Positions 42,425-50,900 of a stretch of DNA of 64,000 nt are shown one piece after another (position 1 is the stretch's first letter; each line of letters begins with the position of its first letter). The position numbers were made by a program, and so were the translations under genes. The stretch is from SIG603 sp964370775. GTDB taxonomy: Bacteria > Bacillota > Clostridia > Oscillospirales > Acutalibacteraceae. The stretch spans positions 62,001 through 126,000 of the forward strand of contig CAYJKT010000001.1 of NCBI GenBank assembly GCA_964370775.1, in the 5' to 3' direction. The notes below the pieces were generated by a model. That model made no database searches. It was given only the letters and a program-made list of their open reading frames with translations, and had not been told where the DNA came from.

Positions 42425-43342
42425 TCAAAATTCAGTATAAATATATTTATCACTGTTAACAGGTGAATACGTAAACTTATCTATATGGTTTTCCGTGTAG
42501 AAATATTTTGGGTTTTCAGGATTATATGTATAATCAAAAGTCTCTATAATAATCAGTTTAATTTTCATTCTCGATGGAATGATACATTTAATAAACACAC
42601 TTGCTTGTTGACCAACGCTTACATTCTCTTTAAGTTCTGCAAGACCTGCTAAATTAGGCGCAAGCTCCACAAACACACCGTAATTTTCAATGCTTCTAAC
42701 TATTCCGGCAACTGTCTCGCCAGCGTTAAACAGAGCTGCATTTTCTTCCCAAGTACCTAAAAGCTCTTTGTGAGAAATTGTAATTCTGCCATTGTCTATG
42801 CTTTTTACAACAGCCTTAATATTCATGCCTATTGTAAATCTCTCTGCTGGGTGCTCAATTCTTGATATAGAAATAAAATCTATTGGCATTAGTGCAACCA
42901 CGCCACAACCAATGTCAGCAAACGCACCAAAGGCTTCCATGTGAGTGATTTTTGCATCGATTACATCGCCAACTTTTAGCTGATTAAGATAGTTTTCTTT
43001 GCACATTTCTTGCGCCTTACGTCGTGATAGTACAGCGAAGATATTCCCGTTTTCATCTCTGTCAAAATCAGTGATAACAAAACAAACAGGCTTGTTTACC
43101 CTAGATATAATCGCAATGTCACGCACAGTACCTTCTTTAATACCAATAGCTCCTTCTTCTCTTGGTATAATACCTTTCATACACCCTAAATCAACCACAA
43201 TATTGTGCTTACTATCACACACAACTGCTCTAGCCTCAAGAATTTTTTTGTCATAACATGCTTCCGATAGCCCTGTTACAGAACTTAAATATAACTTATT
43301 CTCTTGTGTTTGGGATAAATAACCCTCAGGTAGGTATTTCAT
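42425..43342 (-). CDS. S1-domain RNA-binding protein (ribosomal protein S1-like)
   Basis: A 305-aa cytoplasmic protein with at least two clear S1 domains: VGDVIDAKITHMEAFGAFAD from about residue 130 and GETVAGIVRSIENYGVFVEL from about 215. A degenerate N-terminal one lies around 35-115 (ILEARAVVCDSKHNIVVDLG). Clostridial genomes carry short S1-like proteins of this kind, related to RpsA and not always ribosomal. The last 60 residues are Tyr- and Asn-rich and contain no S1 domain. ATG 43342 or the adjacent TTG could be the start, behind AAAGGA. It is monocistronic. Confidence 0.85.
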   Translation of the reverse strand: MKYLPEGYLSQTQENKLYLSSVTGLSEACYDKKILEARAVVCDSKHNIVVDLGCMKGIIPREEGAIGIKEGTVRDIAIISRVNKPVCFVITDFDRDENGNIFAVLSRRKAQEMCKENYLNQLKVGDVIDAKITHMEAFGAFADIGCGVVALMPIDFISISRIEHPAERFTIGMNIKAVVKSIDNGRITISHKELLGTWEENAALFNAGETVAGIVRSIENYGVFVELAPNLAGLAELKENVSVGQQASVFIKCIIPSRMKIKLIIIETFDYTYNPENPKYFYTENHIDKFTYSPVNSDKYIYTEF

Positions 43343-43422
43343 CAATAATCATCCTTTCTTTTTATACGGCATAATAATATATATGAAAAAGACACATAAT
43401 AATTACATAAAAAATAAAATAC

Positions 43423-43451
43423 TTGAATTTTTTTAAAAAATAGTATAAAAT
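43423..43451 (+). promoter_or_regulatory. Promoter of the cyclophilin gene
   Basis: TTGAAT (43423-43428), a 17-bp spacer and TAAAAT (43446-43451) lie 33 bp before the start codon. Confidence 0.65.
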
Positions 43452-43484
43452 AAAGGCTAGAACGTAATTTGAAAGGAATAATAT

Positions 43485-44312
43485 ATGAAGAAAATTTTTA
43501 TTGCAATATTAGCTGTAAGCATGGCTTTTTCTATGGTATCATGCACAAGCAATGCCGAAAAAACACAGGAGGCTGTTTTAGGAACAACTGACGTAGTAGC
43601 TATGGAGGACTTGGAAGCTGTTGGAACGGTAGAACCTGTTGGTTTTCAGCTAGACATGCCACAAGTAGGTGAAGAAGTAGCGATTATTACAACAAACCAA
43701 GGCGTAATTAAGATGAGATTTTTCCCAGAGATTGCACCAAAAACAGTTTACAATTTTAAAAAACATGCTATTGACGGATACTATGACGGTGTGACTTTCC
43801 ACAGAGTTATCGAAGACTTTATGATACAAGGTGGCGACCCAGAGGGTACAGGCGCTGGCGGCGAGAGCGTGTGGGGAACAGCGTTTGAGGACGAGTTCTC
43901 TGACAAATTGTTAAACATTCCAGGTTCTGTTGCTATGGCAAACTCTGGTGCTAACACAAACGGTTCACAGTTCTTTATCAATACAAATACAACTGCTCCT
44001 GACTGGGCTACGTATGAGACATATTTTGGATACTATGAAGAAGACGAAGAAAGCTTTTTAGCACAAATTCCTAGCGGTACAGTTGATATGTCAAAAGTAT
44101 CTGAGGATTTAAAAACTTTCTATTCTGAGCAAGGTGGTAACATCTTCCTAGACGGTGGACTTAATGTTATTCATTATGGACACACTGTTTTTGCACAAGT
44201 TTATGAGGGTTATGACATTGTTGTGGGCATATCTGAAGTAGATACAGATGGCAGTGATAAACCAGTTGAACCAGTTATCATTGAGAGCATTGAAATTGTG
44301 GCATACGAATAA
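43485..44312 (+). CDS. Cyclophilin-type peptidyl-prolyl isomerase lipoprotein
   Basis: A 275-aa lipoprotein foldase on the outer face of the membrane. The lipobox is SMVSC (Cys20). The cyclophilin domain covers about 65-270, with GVTFHRVIEDFMIQGGDP, MANSGANTNGSQFFI and a late HTVFAQVYEGYDIV. An inserted stretch of acidic and aromatic residues (about 175-215) separates the two halves, as in other clostridial forms. It probably helps fold secreted proteins. The start follows AAAGGAA. Confidence 0.95.
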   Translation: MKKIFIAILAVSMAFSMVSCTSNAEKTQEAVLGTTDVVAMEDLEAVGTVEPVGFQLDMPQVGEEVAIITTNQGVIKMRFFPEIAPKTVYNFKKHAIDGYYDGVTFHRVIEDFMIQGGDPEGTGAGGESVWGTAFEDEFSDKLLNIPGSVAMANSGANTNGSQFFINTNTTAPDWATYETYFGYYEEDEESFLAQIPSGTVDMSKVSEDLKTFYSEQGGNIFLDGGLNVIHYGHTVFAQVYEGYDIVVGISEVDTDGSDKPVEPVIIESIEIVAYE

Positions 44313-44318
44313 AATTTT

Positions 44319-44340
44319 GGGAGGGTTCGCCCTCCCTTTT
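44319..44340 (+). terminator. Intrinsic terminator between the cyclophilin gene and rmuC
   Basis: GGGAGGG/CCCTCCC with a UUCG-type tetraloop is followed by TTTTGTTT. It ends just 15 nt before the rmuC start codon, so rmuC must be read through it unless a promoter is hidden in or before it. Confidence 0.9.
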
Positions 44341-44355
44341 GTTTAAGGGGAAAAA

Positions 44356-45897
44356 ATGGAATACATAATCATTATATTGCTAATAATAAGTATAGGCTTA
44401 AACATATTTATGCTTATTAAGTCACAAAATAAAAAAGATAATTCATCTGAGATATTAAGTTTGATTGACGACACAAGCAGTAAAACAAAAAGTGAAGTAG
44501 TGACAGAGTTTGATAAGGCTCAAAAAAATACTATTGATTTTGTGCAAAAACAGTTAGAGATGTATAGCTCTAACCAAGTTAACACACAAAAACAACTTGC
44601 AGATATTGAAAGCAAAAGGTTTAGTGATTTTTCAGAGAATACACAGAACTCTATTACCAATTTAAGAGAAACAGTTAACGAAATGTCGCTAAGAACAGAC
44701 AAACGTTTTGTAGATTTTCAAAAACAAAACGAAGAAAGTCTTCAAAATAATATTGATTTTGTGCGAAAACAGCTAGAGACTTATAGCTCTAACCAAGTTA
44801 ACACACAAAAACAACTTGCAGATATTGAAAGCAAAAGGTTTAGTGATTTTTCAGAGAACACACAGAACTCTATCACAAATTTAAGACGAACAGTTAACGA
44901 GATGTTGCAAACAACGGACAAGCGTTTTGTAGATTTTCAAAAACAAAACGAAGAAAGTCTTGAGAAAATGCGTAGCACACTAGAGAAAAAAGTTGTGGAT
45001 ATGCAAGTTAGCAACGAGAAAAAGCTTGATGAAATGCGTGCTACTGTAGACGAAAAACTGCAAAAAACATTAAATGACAGAATTAGCGAAAGCTTTAAAG
45101 TTGTTAGTGAAAGACTTGAACAAGTGTATAAATCTTTAGGAGAAATGCAAAAACTTAGCACAGGTGTTGATGATCTTAAAAAAGTGTTATCGAACGTTAA
45201 AACAAGAGGTATATTAGGCGAAGTTCAACTAGGGGCGATACTAGAGCAAATTCTTAACAAAGAGCAATATGTGGAGAACTTCCCAACTAAAAAAGGGTCA
45301 AACGACAGGGTAGAATTTGCTGTTAAATTACCAGGTGATGACAATGATTTTGTGTATCTGCCAATAGATGCGAAATTCCCAATGGACGCGTATCAAAACC
45401 TTTTAGAAGCGTATGACAGTGCAGACAAAGCGAAAGTTGATGAGATGTCTAAGGTGTTGATTAATAGAATTAAAGGCTTTGCAAAAGACATTAAGAACAA
45501 GTATATTGATGTGCCACACACAACAGAATTTGCTGTAATGTTCTTGCCGATTGAGGGTTTATATGCAGAGGTTGTAAGGCTAGGTCTTGTTGAGCAATTA
45601 CAAGCAGATAAGATAAACATTGCAGGGCCTACAACAATGGCGGCGTTGTTAAGTAGTTTGCAAATGGGATTTAAAACTCTGGCAATACAAAAACGTTCTA
45701 GCGAGGTTTGGAAAGTTCTAGAGGGTGTAAAACAAGAGTTCACAAAATTTGGAGATGCACTAGAAAAAACAAGACAAAGAATGAAGCAAACTTCTGATGA
45801 ACTTGATAAACTTGTGACAACTAGAACCAACGCAATTAATAGAAAGCTTAGAGATGTAAGCACAATTGACGGAATAGACAGTGGAAATGAAGAATAG
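44356..45897 (+). CDS. rmuC: RmuC-family DNA recombination protein
   Basis: A 513-aa protein with an N-terminal helix (2-20), a long coiled coil (about 30-275) and the RmuC nuclease-like core (about 285-470). The core shows RGILGEVQLGAILEQIL, LPIDAKFPMDAY and FAVMFLPIEGLYAEV. RmuC limits certain rearrangements and has been linked to defence against foreign DNA; its biochemical action is not settled. The coiled coil contains a nearly exact tandem duplication of 73 residues (56-128 and 129-201). The ribosome binding site is AAGGGG. Confidence 0.92.
   Translation: MEYIIIILLIISIGLNIFMLIKSQNKKDNSSEILSLIDDTSSKTKSEVVTEFDKAQKNTIDFVQKQLEMYSSNQVNTQKQLADIESKRFSDFSENTQNSITNLRETVNEMSLRTDKRFVDFQKQNEESLQNNIDFVRKQLETYSSNQVNTQKQLADIESKRFSDFSENTQNSITNLRRTVNEMLQTTDKRFVDFQKQNEESLEKMRSTLEKKVVDMQVSNEKKLDEMRATVDEKLQKTLNDRISESFKVVSERLEQVYKSLGEMQKLSTGVDDLKKVLSNVKTRGILGEVQLGAILEQILNKEQYVENFPTKKGSNDRVEFAVKLPGDDNDFVYLPIDAKFPMDAYQNLLEAYDSADKAKVDEMSKVLINRIKGFAKDIKNKYIDVPHTTEFAVMFLPIEGLYAEVVRLGLVEQLQADKINIAGPTTMAALLSSLQMGFKTLAIQKRSSEVWKVLEGVKQEFTKFGDALEKTRQRMKQTSDELDKLVTTRTNAINRKLRDVSTIDGIDSGNEE
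44521..44958 (+). repeat. 219-bp in-frame tandem duplication inside rmuC
   Basis: Two copies of 219 bp (44521-44739 and 44740-44958) are nearly identical. The shared block runs from the IDFV segment through QVNTQKQLADIESKRFSDF to QKQNEESL. The length is 73 codons, so the frame is kept. The few differences (for example NEMSLRTDK versus NEMLQTTDK) suggest a fairly young event. Confidence 0.9.
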
Positions 45898-45923
45898 TTA
45901 TAATAAAGAAAATAGAGGCAATT

Positions 45924-46817
45924 TTGGAATTTAAAAAAATAACAATTAACGATAAACCTATTATAGACAAATACCTAAAATCAGCAAATTTGGGTGTGGC
46001 AGAGCATTGTTTTACAGATTTGTTCATGTGGCAAGATTATTACTCCACATGCTTTTACGAAGACGGTGAGTTCTTGTATATAAAAAGTAAATCTGTAGAA
46101 GACGGCACCGATTACTATATGTGCCCAGTAGGTACGGGCGATTTAAAACAAGCATTGGACAAACTTTTTATCAATTTTGGTGATGATATCAGCGTTATTT
46201 CTGTTACGGAAGAAATTAAAGAAAAAATAGAGAATATAATGCCAAATGTGTTTGATTATAGCGAGATACCAGAGTCTGCTGATTATATTTATCTTAGCGA
46301 GAAATTAATATCTTTGGCAGGCAAAAAATTACATTCTAAACGCAATTTTGTAAACAGATTTATCGCTGAGTATGGCGAAAAATTTGTTTATGAGAAAATG
46401 ACAAATGAGAATAAAAACAAAGCTTGGGAGTTTCACCAAACATGGAACAAGGAAACAGGAAACGAAGAAGAAGATAAGTCTTTAAGAGCTGAGACATTGG
46501 CTATTAAGAGAATTATGGATAACTTTAACGAGCTGGGTGTAATTGGAGCTACTTTTTATGTTGATAACAAAGTTGTGGGTTATACCATAGCAACAAAATC
46601 TACTGAAAATTTAGCAGTGGTTCAAATCGAAAAAGGCGACATAAATTATAACGGTGTTTATCAAATGATTAACAAAACTTTTGTGGAAAATGAGTTAGCT
46701 GATGTTGTGTATATCAACAGGGAAGAAGACATGGGAATTGAGGGTTTGAGAAAAGCGAAACTATCGTATAGGCCTGAGATTATACGCATGAAATACTGTT
46801 TAAAAAGGAGAAAGTGA
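45924..46817 (+). CDS. DUF2156 (MprF C-terminal-like) protein
   Basis: A 297-aa soluble protein of the DUF2156 family, which shares the double-GNAT fold of the C-terminal aminoacyl transferase half of MprF. The N-terminal pattern CFTDLFMWQDYY and the central SKRNFVNRF plus GVIGATFYVDNKVVGYTIAT support this. It lacks the membrane flippase half, so it is the soluble form, of unknown substrate. The start is TTG at 45924 behind GAGG. Its stop overlaps the next gene, a GNAT acetyltransferase, so the two may act together. Confidence 0.82.
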   Translation: MEFKKITINDKPIIDKYLKSANLGVAEHCFTDLFMWQDYYSTCFYEDGEFLYIKSKSVEDGTDYYMCPVGTGDLKQALDKLFINFGDDISVISVTEEIKEKIENIMPNVFDYSEIPESADYIYLSEKLISLAGKKLHSKRNFVNRFIAEYGEKFVYEKMTNENKNKAWEFHQTWNKETGNEEEDKSLRAETLAIKRIMDNFNELGVIGATFYVDNKVVGYTIATKSTENLAVVQIEKGDINYNGVYQMINKTFVENELADVVYINREEDMGIEGLRKAKLSYRPEIIRMKYCLKRRK

Positions 46818-47596
46818 TGATTAGTTTTGCTAGTAAGCAAGATAATATATTGCCTTTGTTTGAGCGTTGTTTTCCTGGTGCAGACGAGTTTAACAAGTAT
46901 TTTTTTAGCAAAATATATCAAGCAGAAAATGCACTGGTATATAAAAAAGAAGGTAAAATAGTAGCTATGTTGCAAATGTTACCATTTGAAACAAACATAG
47001 GAAAAAGTATGTATCTTTTTGGTGTGTGCACAGATGAAAATTATCGCAGGCAAGGCTTAAGTGCTCAGTTAATGGAAAAATCCTTTGAAGTAGCAAAAGA
47101 AAGAGCTTGCAGTACTGTTATATTAATACCTGAGCATGCATGGTTATATGATTTTTATGCTAAATTTGGATTTAAGAAAAACTTGAAATGTGACAAAGGG
47201 GAAATCGTAACAAATCACGCAAATCATATCAAAATAAACCAGTTAACTTATAATGATATTGAGTGCTTAATTAAGTTGTATAATGAGAATATAGGCACAG
47301 GCTTTTATGTTCTAAGAGATTATGAGTTCTATAAATGGCAAATTGATTTATATGGTGACGGTGCTGTTAAATACATGGAAAACGACAGAATTATTGGATA
47401 TAGTTTTGGGTATAAAAAAGATGACACGATAGTGCTTGATGAAATCATATCACATGATTATGATTTATGTTTTAATGCGTATGATTTTGCTAACGTAAGC
47501 TATAAAAAACCTAATGGTAATGATAATCTTGGAATGATTAAATATCTAAGTGGCAATCAAACAAACAACGGGTATATTAATCTTATGTTTAATTAA
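46817..47596 (+). CDS. GNAT-family N-acetyltransferase
   Basis: A 259-aa protein with the acetyl-CoA loop YRRQGLSAQLMEKSFEVAKE (residues about 75-95), then ILIPEHAWLYDFYAKFGF. A C-terminal half of about 130 residues may be a second, degenerate GNAT domain as in Eis-like enzymes. The start ATG at 46817 overlaps the last base of the DUF2156 gene and has AGGAG upstream. The substrate is unknown. Confidence 0.88.
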   Translation: MISFASKQDNILPLFERCFPGADEFNKYFFSKIYQAENALVYKKEGKIVAMLQMLPFETNIGKSMYLFGVCTDENYRRQGLSAQLMEKSFEVAKERACSTVILIPEHAWLYDFYAKFGFKKNLKCDKGEIVTNHANHIKINQLTYNDIECLIKLYNENIGTGFYVLRDYEFYKWQIDLYGDGAVKYMENDRIIGYSFGYKKDDTIVLDEIISHDYDLCFNAYDFANVSYKKPNGNDNLGMIKYLSGNQTNNGYINLMFN

Positions 47597-47600
47597 TAAT

Positions 47601-47633
47601 AAATGAGCTGTGACAATAAATCACAGCTCATTT
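47601..47633. terminator. Bidirectional terminator
   Basis: AAATGAGCTGTGA/TCACAGCTCATTT, a 13-bp stem with 7-nt loop, lies between the converging acetyltransferase and ridA genes. T-rich tails are present in the plus direction and weaker ones on the minus strand. Confidence 0.85.
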
Positions 47634-47639
47634 TATTTG

Positions 47640-48101
47640 TTAATATAATTCGAAAACAGCTTCAATTTCTACAGGGATATTAGATGGCAATGCGTTCATT
47701 CCAACGGCAGAGCGTGCTGGTGGTGTAGGTAAAATTGATACTAACAGTTCACTTGCTCCATTCGCAACTGCTGGTTGGTCGTAAAACTCGTTTGTTCCAG
47801 CAACAAAAACTAAAAGTTTAACTGCTTGCTTAACATTGTTTAAATCTCCAATTTCTGCTTTTAAAACAGCTAAAACATTTAACATACAGTTCCTTGCATA
47901 TTCTTTGCCTTGCTCAATTGTAAATTCAGCACCGAGTTTACCAGCGTAAGTTAAACCGTTTAAATTAGGACCACAACCTGAAACATAACAAAGTTTTTCG
48001 TTTTCTCCAAACCTAACACAAGGTGTGTACACGCCTCCTTTAGGTGGTGCTTGTGGTAAAGTGATGTTTAATTCGAGTAATTTTTGTTCAATATTTGACA
48101 T
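47640..48101 (-). CDS. RidA-family reactive enamine/imine deaminase
   Basis: A 153-aa protein of the RidA/YjgF family, which hydrolyses 2-aminoacrylate-type enamines and imines to keto acids and ammonia. The family end PPARSAVGMNALPSNIPVEIEA carries the substrate-binding arginine and the final glutamate. At 153 aa with the GCGPN and GKEYARNCMLNVLAVLK segments it resembles the longer Rid branches. It is the last gene of a unit with a D-amino-acid PLP enzyme, whose likely dehydratase or aldolase chemistry would make RidA useful. Confidence 0.92.
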   Translation of the reverse strand: MSNIEQKLLELNITLPQAPPKGGVYTPCVRFGENEKLCYVSGCGPNLNGLTYAGKLGAEFTIEQGKEYARNCMLNVLAVLKAEIGDLNNVKQAVKLLVFVAGTNEFYDQPAVANGASELLVSILPTPPARSAVGMNALPSNIPVEIEAVFELY

Positions 48102-48120
48102 TGTTCATTTCCTTTCTTTA

Positions 48121-49707
48121 TTATGATTTTATAACAATACCATTTTTCAATATAGGTGTTTCATCGCTAAAAACAGTCTCTCCACCAATTATCACGTGCT
48201 TCATACCAGTAGAAAGTAGGGTAGGGGTAGAAAAATTAGCATTATCGCTTATATCATCTAAGTTAAAAATGTTTATATCTGCGTCTGCACCGATTTCTAT
48301 TCTACCTTTCTGTGGCATAGAAAATCTATCGGCTGGCATTGCAGTCATTTTATTAATAGCTTGTGGTAAAGTTAATATTTTTCTGTCTCTCACATATTCT
48401 CTAAGCAGTTTTGAGAAAGAAGCGTTTAATCTAGGGTGAGGAAAATCAGCAGAACCATACAGTGCGTCCGAAATCAAAGCAGAGTAATTTAAACTGACGA
48501 TAGTGTCGAGATCTTCTTGGCATATACTCATGACGATAATGCTCACTTTACCTTTTTCTTCAACCAATAGCTCAGATATAAACTTAACAGGAGTGTCAAA
48601 ATTATATTCTTCACAAATACTAGCAATGGATTTACCACAATATACTTTGTTTTTGTCTAGCGTTAATCCACTAATAATAATTCGATCCCAACCTATATCC
48701 AAAACCATGTTACCCCATGATTTATGCACCATGTAAATCTCTTTTTCTAATAAATCCACTTCTGATTTAAGCTCTAATCTCCTAAGTGTGTCACCAGTTC
48801 CTTTATCAGTGAAAGTGGGTGGAATAAGGCTGATTAACGTGGTAGAGCCTCCTAAAAATGGGTAAAAATCTACACTGACTTCATAACCTAGAGCACGCTC
48901 TTTTTCTATAATTTCTATCGATTTATATATCTCATCATGCCAATTTTTTACACCAACAGATTTAAAATGACTGATATTTACCCTTAGATTTGCTCGTTTT
49001 CCAATATCAATTATCTCATGAACATGAGCAGATAAATCAGTGCTTTCACATCTTATATGAGAAGTCAATATCTTATCATACTTAGCAGAAACGGACAATA
49101 AACGAACATATTCGTCAGCTGTCGTGTAACATTCTGGAGGATACATAAGTCCACAGGATATTCCAAGAGCACCTTCTTGCATGGCTGTGCTCAATAAATA
49201 CTGTGCTATTTCCATTTCTTTTTGAGTAAAAGGTGAATTACTAAAACCTTTAACACTTGTTTTTATAGCGCCAGTCGCTGATAAAGCTCCTGTGTTTAGA
49301 TACCTTTTTTCTTTGGCAATCTCTGCTAAAAAATCGCCTACATTGTCATATATTACATCATTTACAGTAGTTCCTAGGCAAGGTGCCAAAAAAGAATATT
49401 GTGGCTCTTGTATCTTTATATTGCACGGATATGGTGCAAGTCCACAGTTTCCACAAATAGCAGTGGTGATACCTTGTGCAAGCTCAGTATGTCCAAAAGA
49501 CGGATTTTCTGTAACCTCAAAGTCAAAGTGCCGATGTGTGTCCACAAAACCTGGTGTAGCAAGTAAACCTTTTGCATCAATTACTCTTTCACATTCACAA
49601 TTAAATCTACCAATGTCTTTAATCTTGCAGTTTTCTACTAATATATCGCCCATAAAAAGCTCAGTATTCTTACCGTCACAAATATTAGCATTTGTTATTT
49701 TTAACAT
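48121..49707 (-). CDS. N-acyl-D-amino-acid deacylase (amidohydrolase superfamily)
   Basis: A 528-aa metal-dependent amidohydrolase. The metal motif is FVDTHRHFDFEV near residue 55. The D-aminoacylase hallmark GNCGLAPYP is near 95, and SHIRCES plus ISHFKSVGVKNWH follow in the middle. Such enzymes free D-amino acids from N-acyl forms, or act on related N-carbamoyl compounds. The ATG overlaps the stop of the upstream PLP-enzyme gene by one base, so the two are coupled. The 19-nt gap to ridA places all three in one unit. Confidence 0.9.
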   Translation of the reverse strand: MLKITNANICDGKNTELFMGDILVENCKIKDIGRFNCECERVIDAKGLLATPGFVDTHRHFDFEVTENPSFGHTELAQGITTAICGNCGLAPYPCNIKIQEPQYSFLAPCLGTTVNDVIYDNVGDFLAEIAKEKRYLNTGALSATGAIKTSVKGFSNSPFTQKEMEIAQYLLSTAMQEGALGISCGLMYPPECYTTADEYVRLLSVSAKYDKILTSHIRCESTDLSAHVHEIIDIGKRANLRVNISHFKSVGVKNWHDEIYKSIEIIEKERALGYEVSVDFYPFLGGSTTLISLIPPTFTDKGTGDTLRRLELKSEVDLLEKEIYMVHKSWGNMVLDIGWDRIIISGLTLDKNKVYCGKSIASICEEYNFDTPVKFISELLVEEKGKVSIIVMSICQEDLDTIVSLNYSALISDALYGSADFPHPRLNASFSKLLREYVRDRKILTLPQAINKMTAMPADRFSMPQKGRIEIGADADINIFNLDDISDNANFSTPTLLSTGMKHVIIGGETVFSDETPILKNGIVIKS

Positions 49708-50819
49708 TATATAACAGAACCTCTCGCATCAACCTTAACAAGTGTTAAGGTGTTGTATTCTAATATATACACATTATTTTGCAGATTAACTGCTGGGCAA
49801 ACATGAATAGGTATAAGTCGTACAATGTCGCCGACCTTTAAATTTGTATAGCCGTCATCTGCTGTCAGTATTCCATGTTCCTCGCTTAATCTAGTTAGCT
49901 TTAGATTTTTATTACCAAGCACATGTGCAAAACCTTCATAGTAATATGGTGGTAGATTAGGGACTACATCAGTTGGGAAAGTCTTGCTACCTCCGTCAAT
50001 TACAGCATAAGAAGTGCAAGGAGTACTTACAACAGTTGCATATATGCTAAGAGCAATGTCATCAAGCTTTACTATGCCTTCTTTATAAAGCATGTAGTCG
50101 TTAAAAATATAGGTGCCTGGTCGAATTTCATTCACCTTACCAGTCTGTGCAACAAGTACACCTGTAGGAGATGAACCAGCGCTTATATCCTTAATATTGA
50201 TACCGTTTTCAATCAATAAATTAGCTACACTTTCCATAAGTTGCCCCTCTTCTATAGCGGCAATTTTAGGGTCAGTAGTTGGTTTGTTGTCGTATATTAA
50301 ACTTTTAAAAGTAAAAATTCCTGTAAGGTTAAGATTAGGCATTTCTGAAATAGTTTTTGCAAGCAATACAATGTCTTTTTGCACACCAGTACGTTTAGCG
50401 CCTGTATCTATTTCTAGACGAACTTCAAAAGTTAAGTTGTTATCCTTAGCACACTGTTGCAAACCTAATGCACCCTCGATACTGTCAACTGCAAGAATTA
50501 GTCTCTTTACCTTAGACGCAAGAGAGGGGAGCTTATCGGTTTTTGCCTTGCCTATGATTGGGTAAGCTATGAAAATATCATCTATTCCACCATCAGCCAT
50601 AACCATTGCTTCTGAGATTTTTGCGCAAGTTATACCGACTGCACCAGCTTCTATTTGCATTTTAGCAAAAGCAACCATTTTGTGTGTTTTTATGTGAGGT
50701 CGTAAGTTGCACTTTGCTTTAAGTGCGTGTTGTTGCATGTTAGAAATATTTTTTTTAGCCTTAGCGTTGTCGACAACTATGCATGGTGTTTGCAAACTTT
50801 GAAGTAAATCTAGTTCCAT
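49707..50819 (-). CDS. D-threonine aldolase / D-serine dehydratase-like PLP enzyme
   Basis: A 370-aa fold-type III PLP enzyme. The PLP lysine lies in LRPHIKTHK near residue 45. A C-terminal metal site is suggested by IPIHVCPAVNL (His-x-Cys), as in the D-threonine aldolase / DSD1 group. It acts on D-hydroxy amino acids, either by retro-aldol cleavage or by dehydration; the sequence does not decide which. I prefer the ATG at 50819 (GGAG 7 nt upstream) over the one at 50825, which abuts the site. It heads the D-amino-acid unit. Confidence 0.88.
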   Translation of the reverse strand: MELDLLQSLQTPCIVVDNAKAKKNISNMQQHALKAKCNLRPHIKTHKMVAFAKMQIEAGAVGITCAKISEAMVMADGGIDDIFIAYPIIGKAKTDKLPSLASKVKRLILAVDSIEGALGLQQCAKDNNLTFEVRLEIDTGAKRTGVQKDIVLLAKTISEMPNLNLTGIFTFKSLIYDNKPTTDPKIAAIEEGQLMESVANLLIENGINIKDISAGSSPTGVLVAQTGKVNEIRPGTYIFNDYMLYKEGIVKLDDIALSIYATVVSTPCTSYAVIDGGSKTFPTDVVPNLPPYYYEGFAHVLGNKNLKLTRLSEEHGILTADDGYTNLKVGDIVRLIPIHVCPAVNLQNNVYILEYNTLTLVKVDARGSVI

Positions 50820-50851
50820 ATTCATGCTCCAATCAATATTATTATGTAAAT

Positions 50852-50880
50852 ATAGTAACTAGTTTTAATGTGTATGTCAA
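50852..50880 (-). promoter_or_regulatory. Promoter of the D-amino-acid unit
   Basis: On the minus strand TTGACA (50875-50880), a 17-bp spacer and TACTAT (50852-50857) lie just before the PLP-enzyme gene, in the short gap after the NACHT gene. Confidence 0.75.
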
Positions 50881-50900
50881 GATATTTTTAAATATATAAT

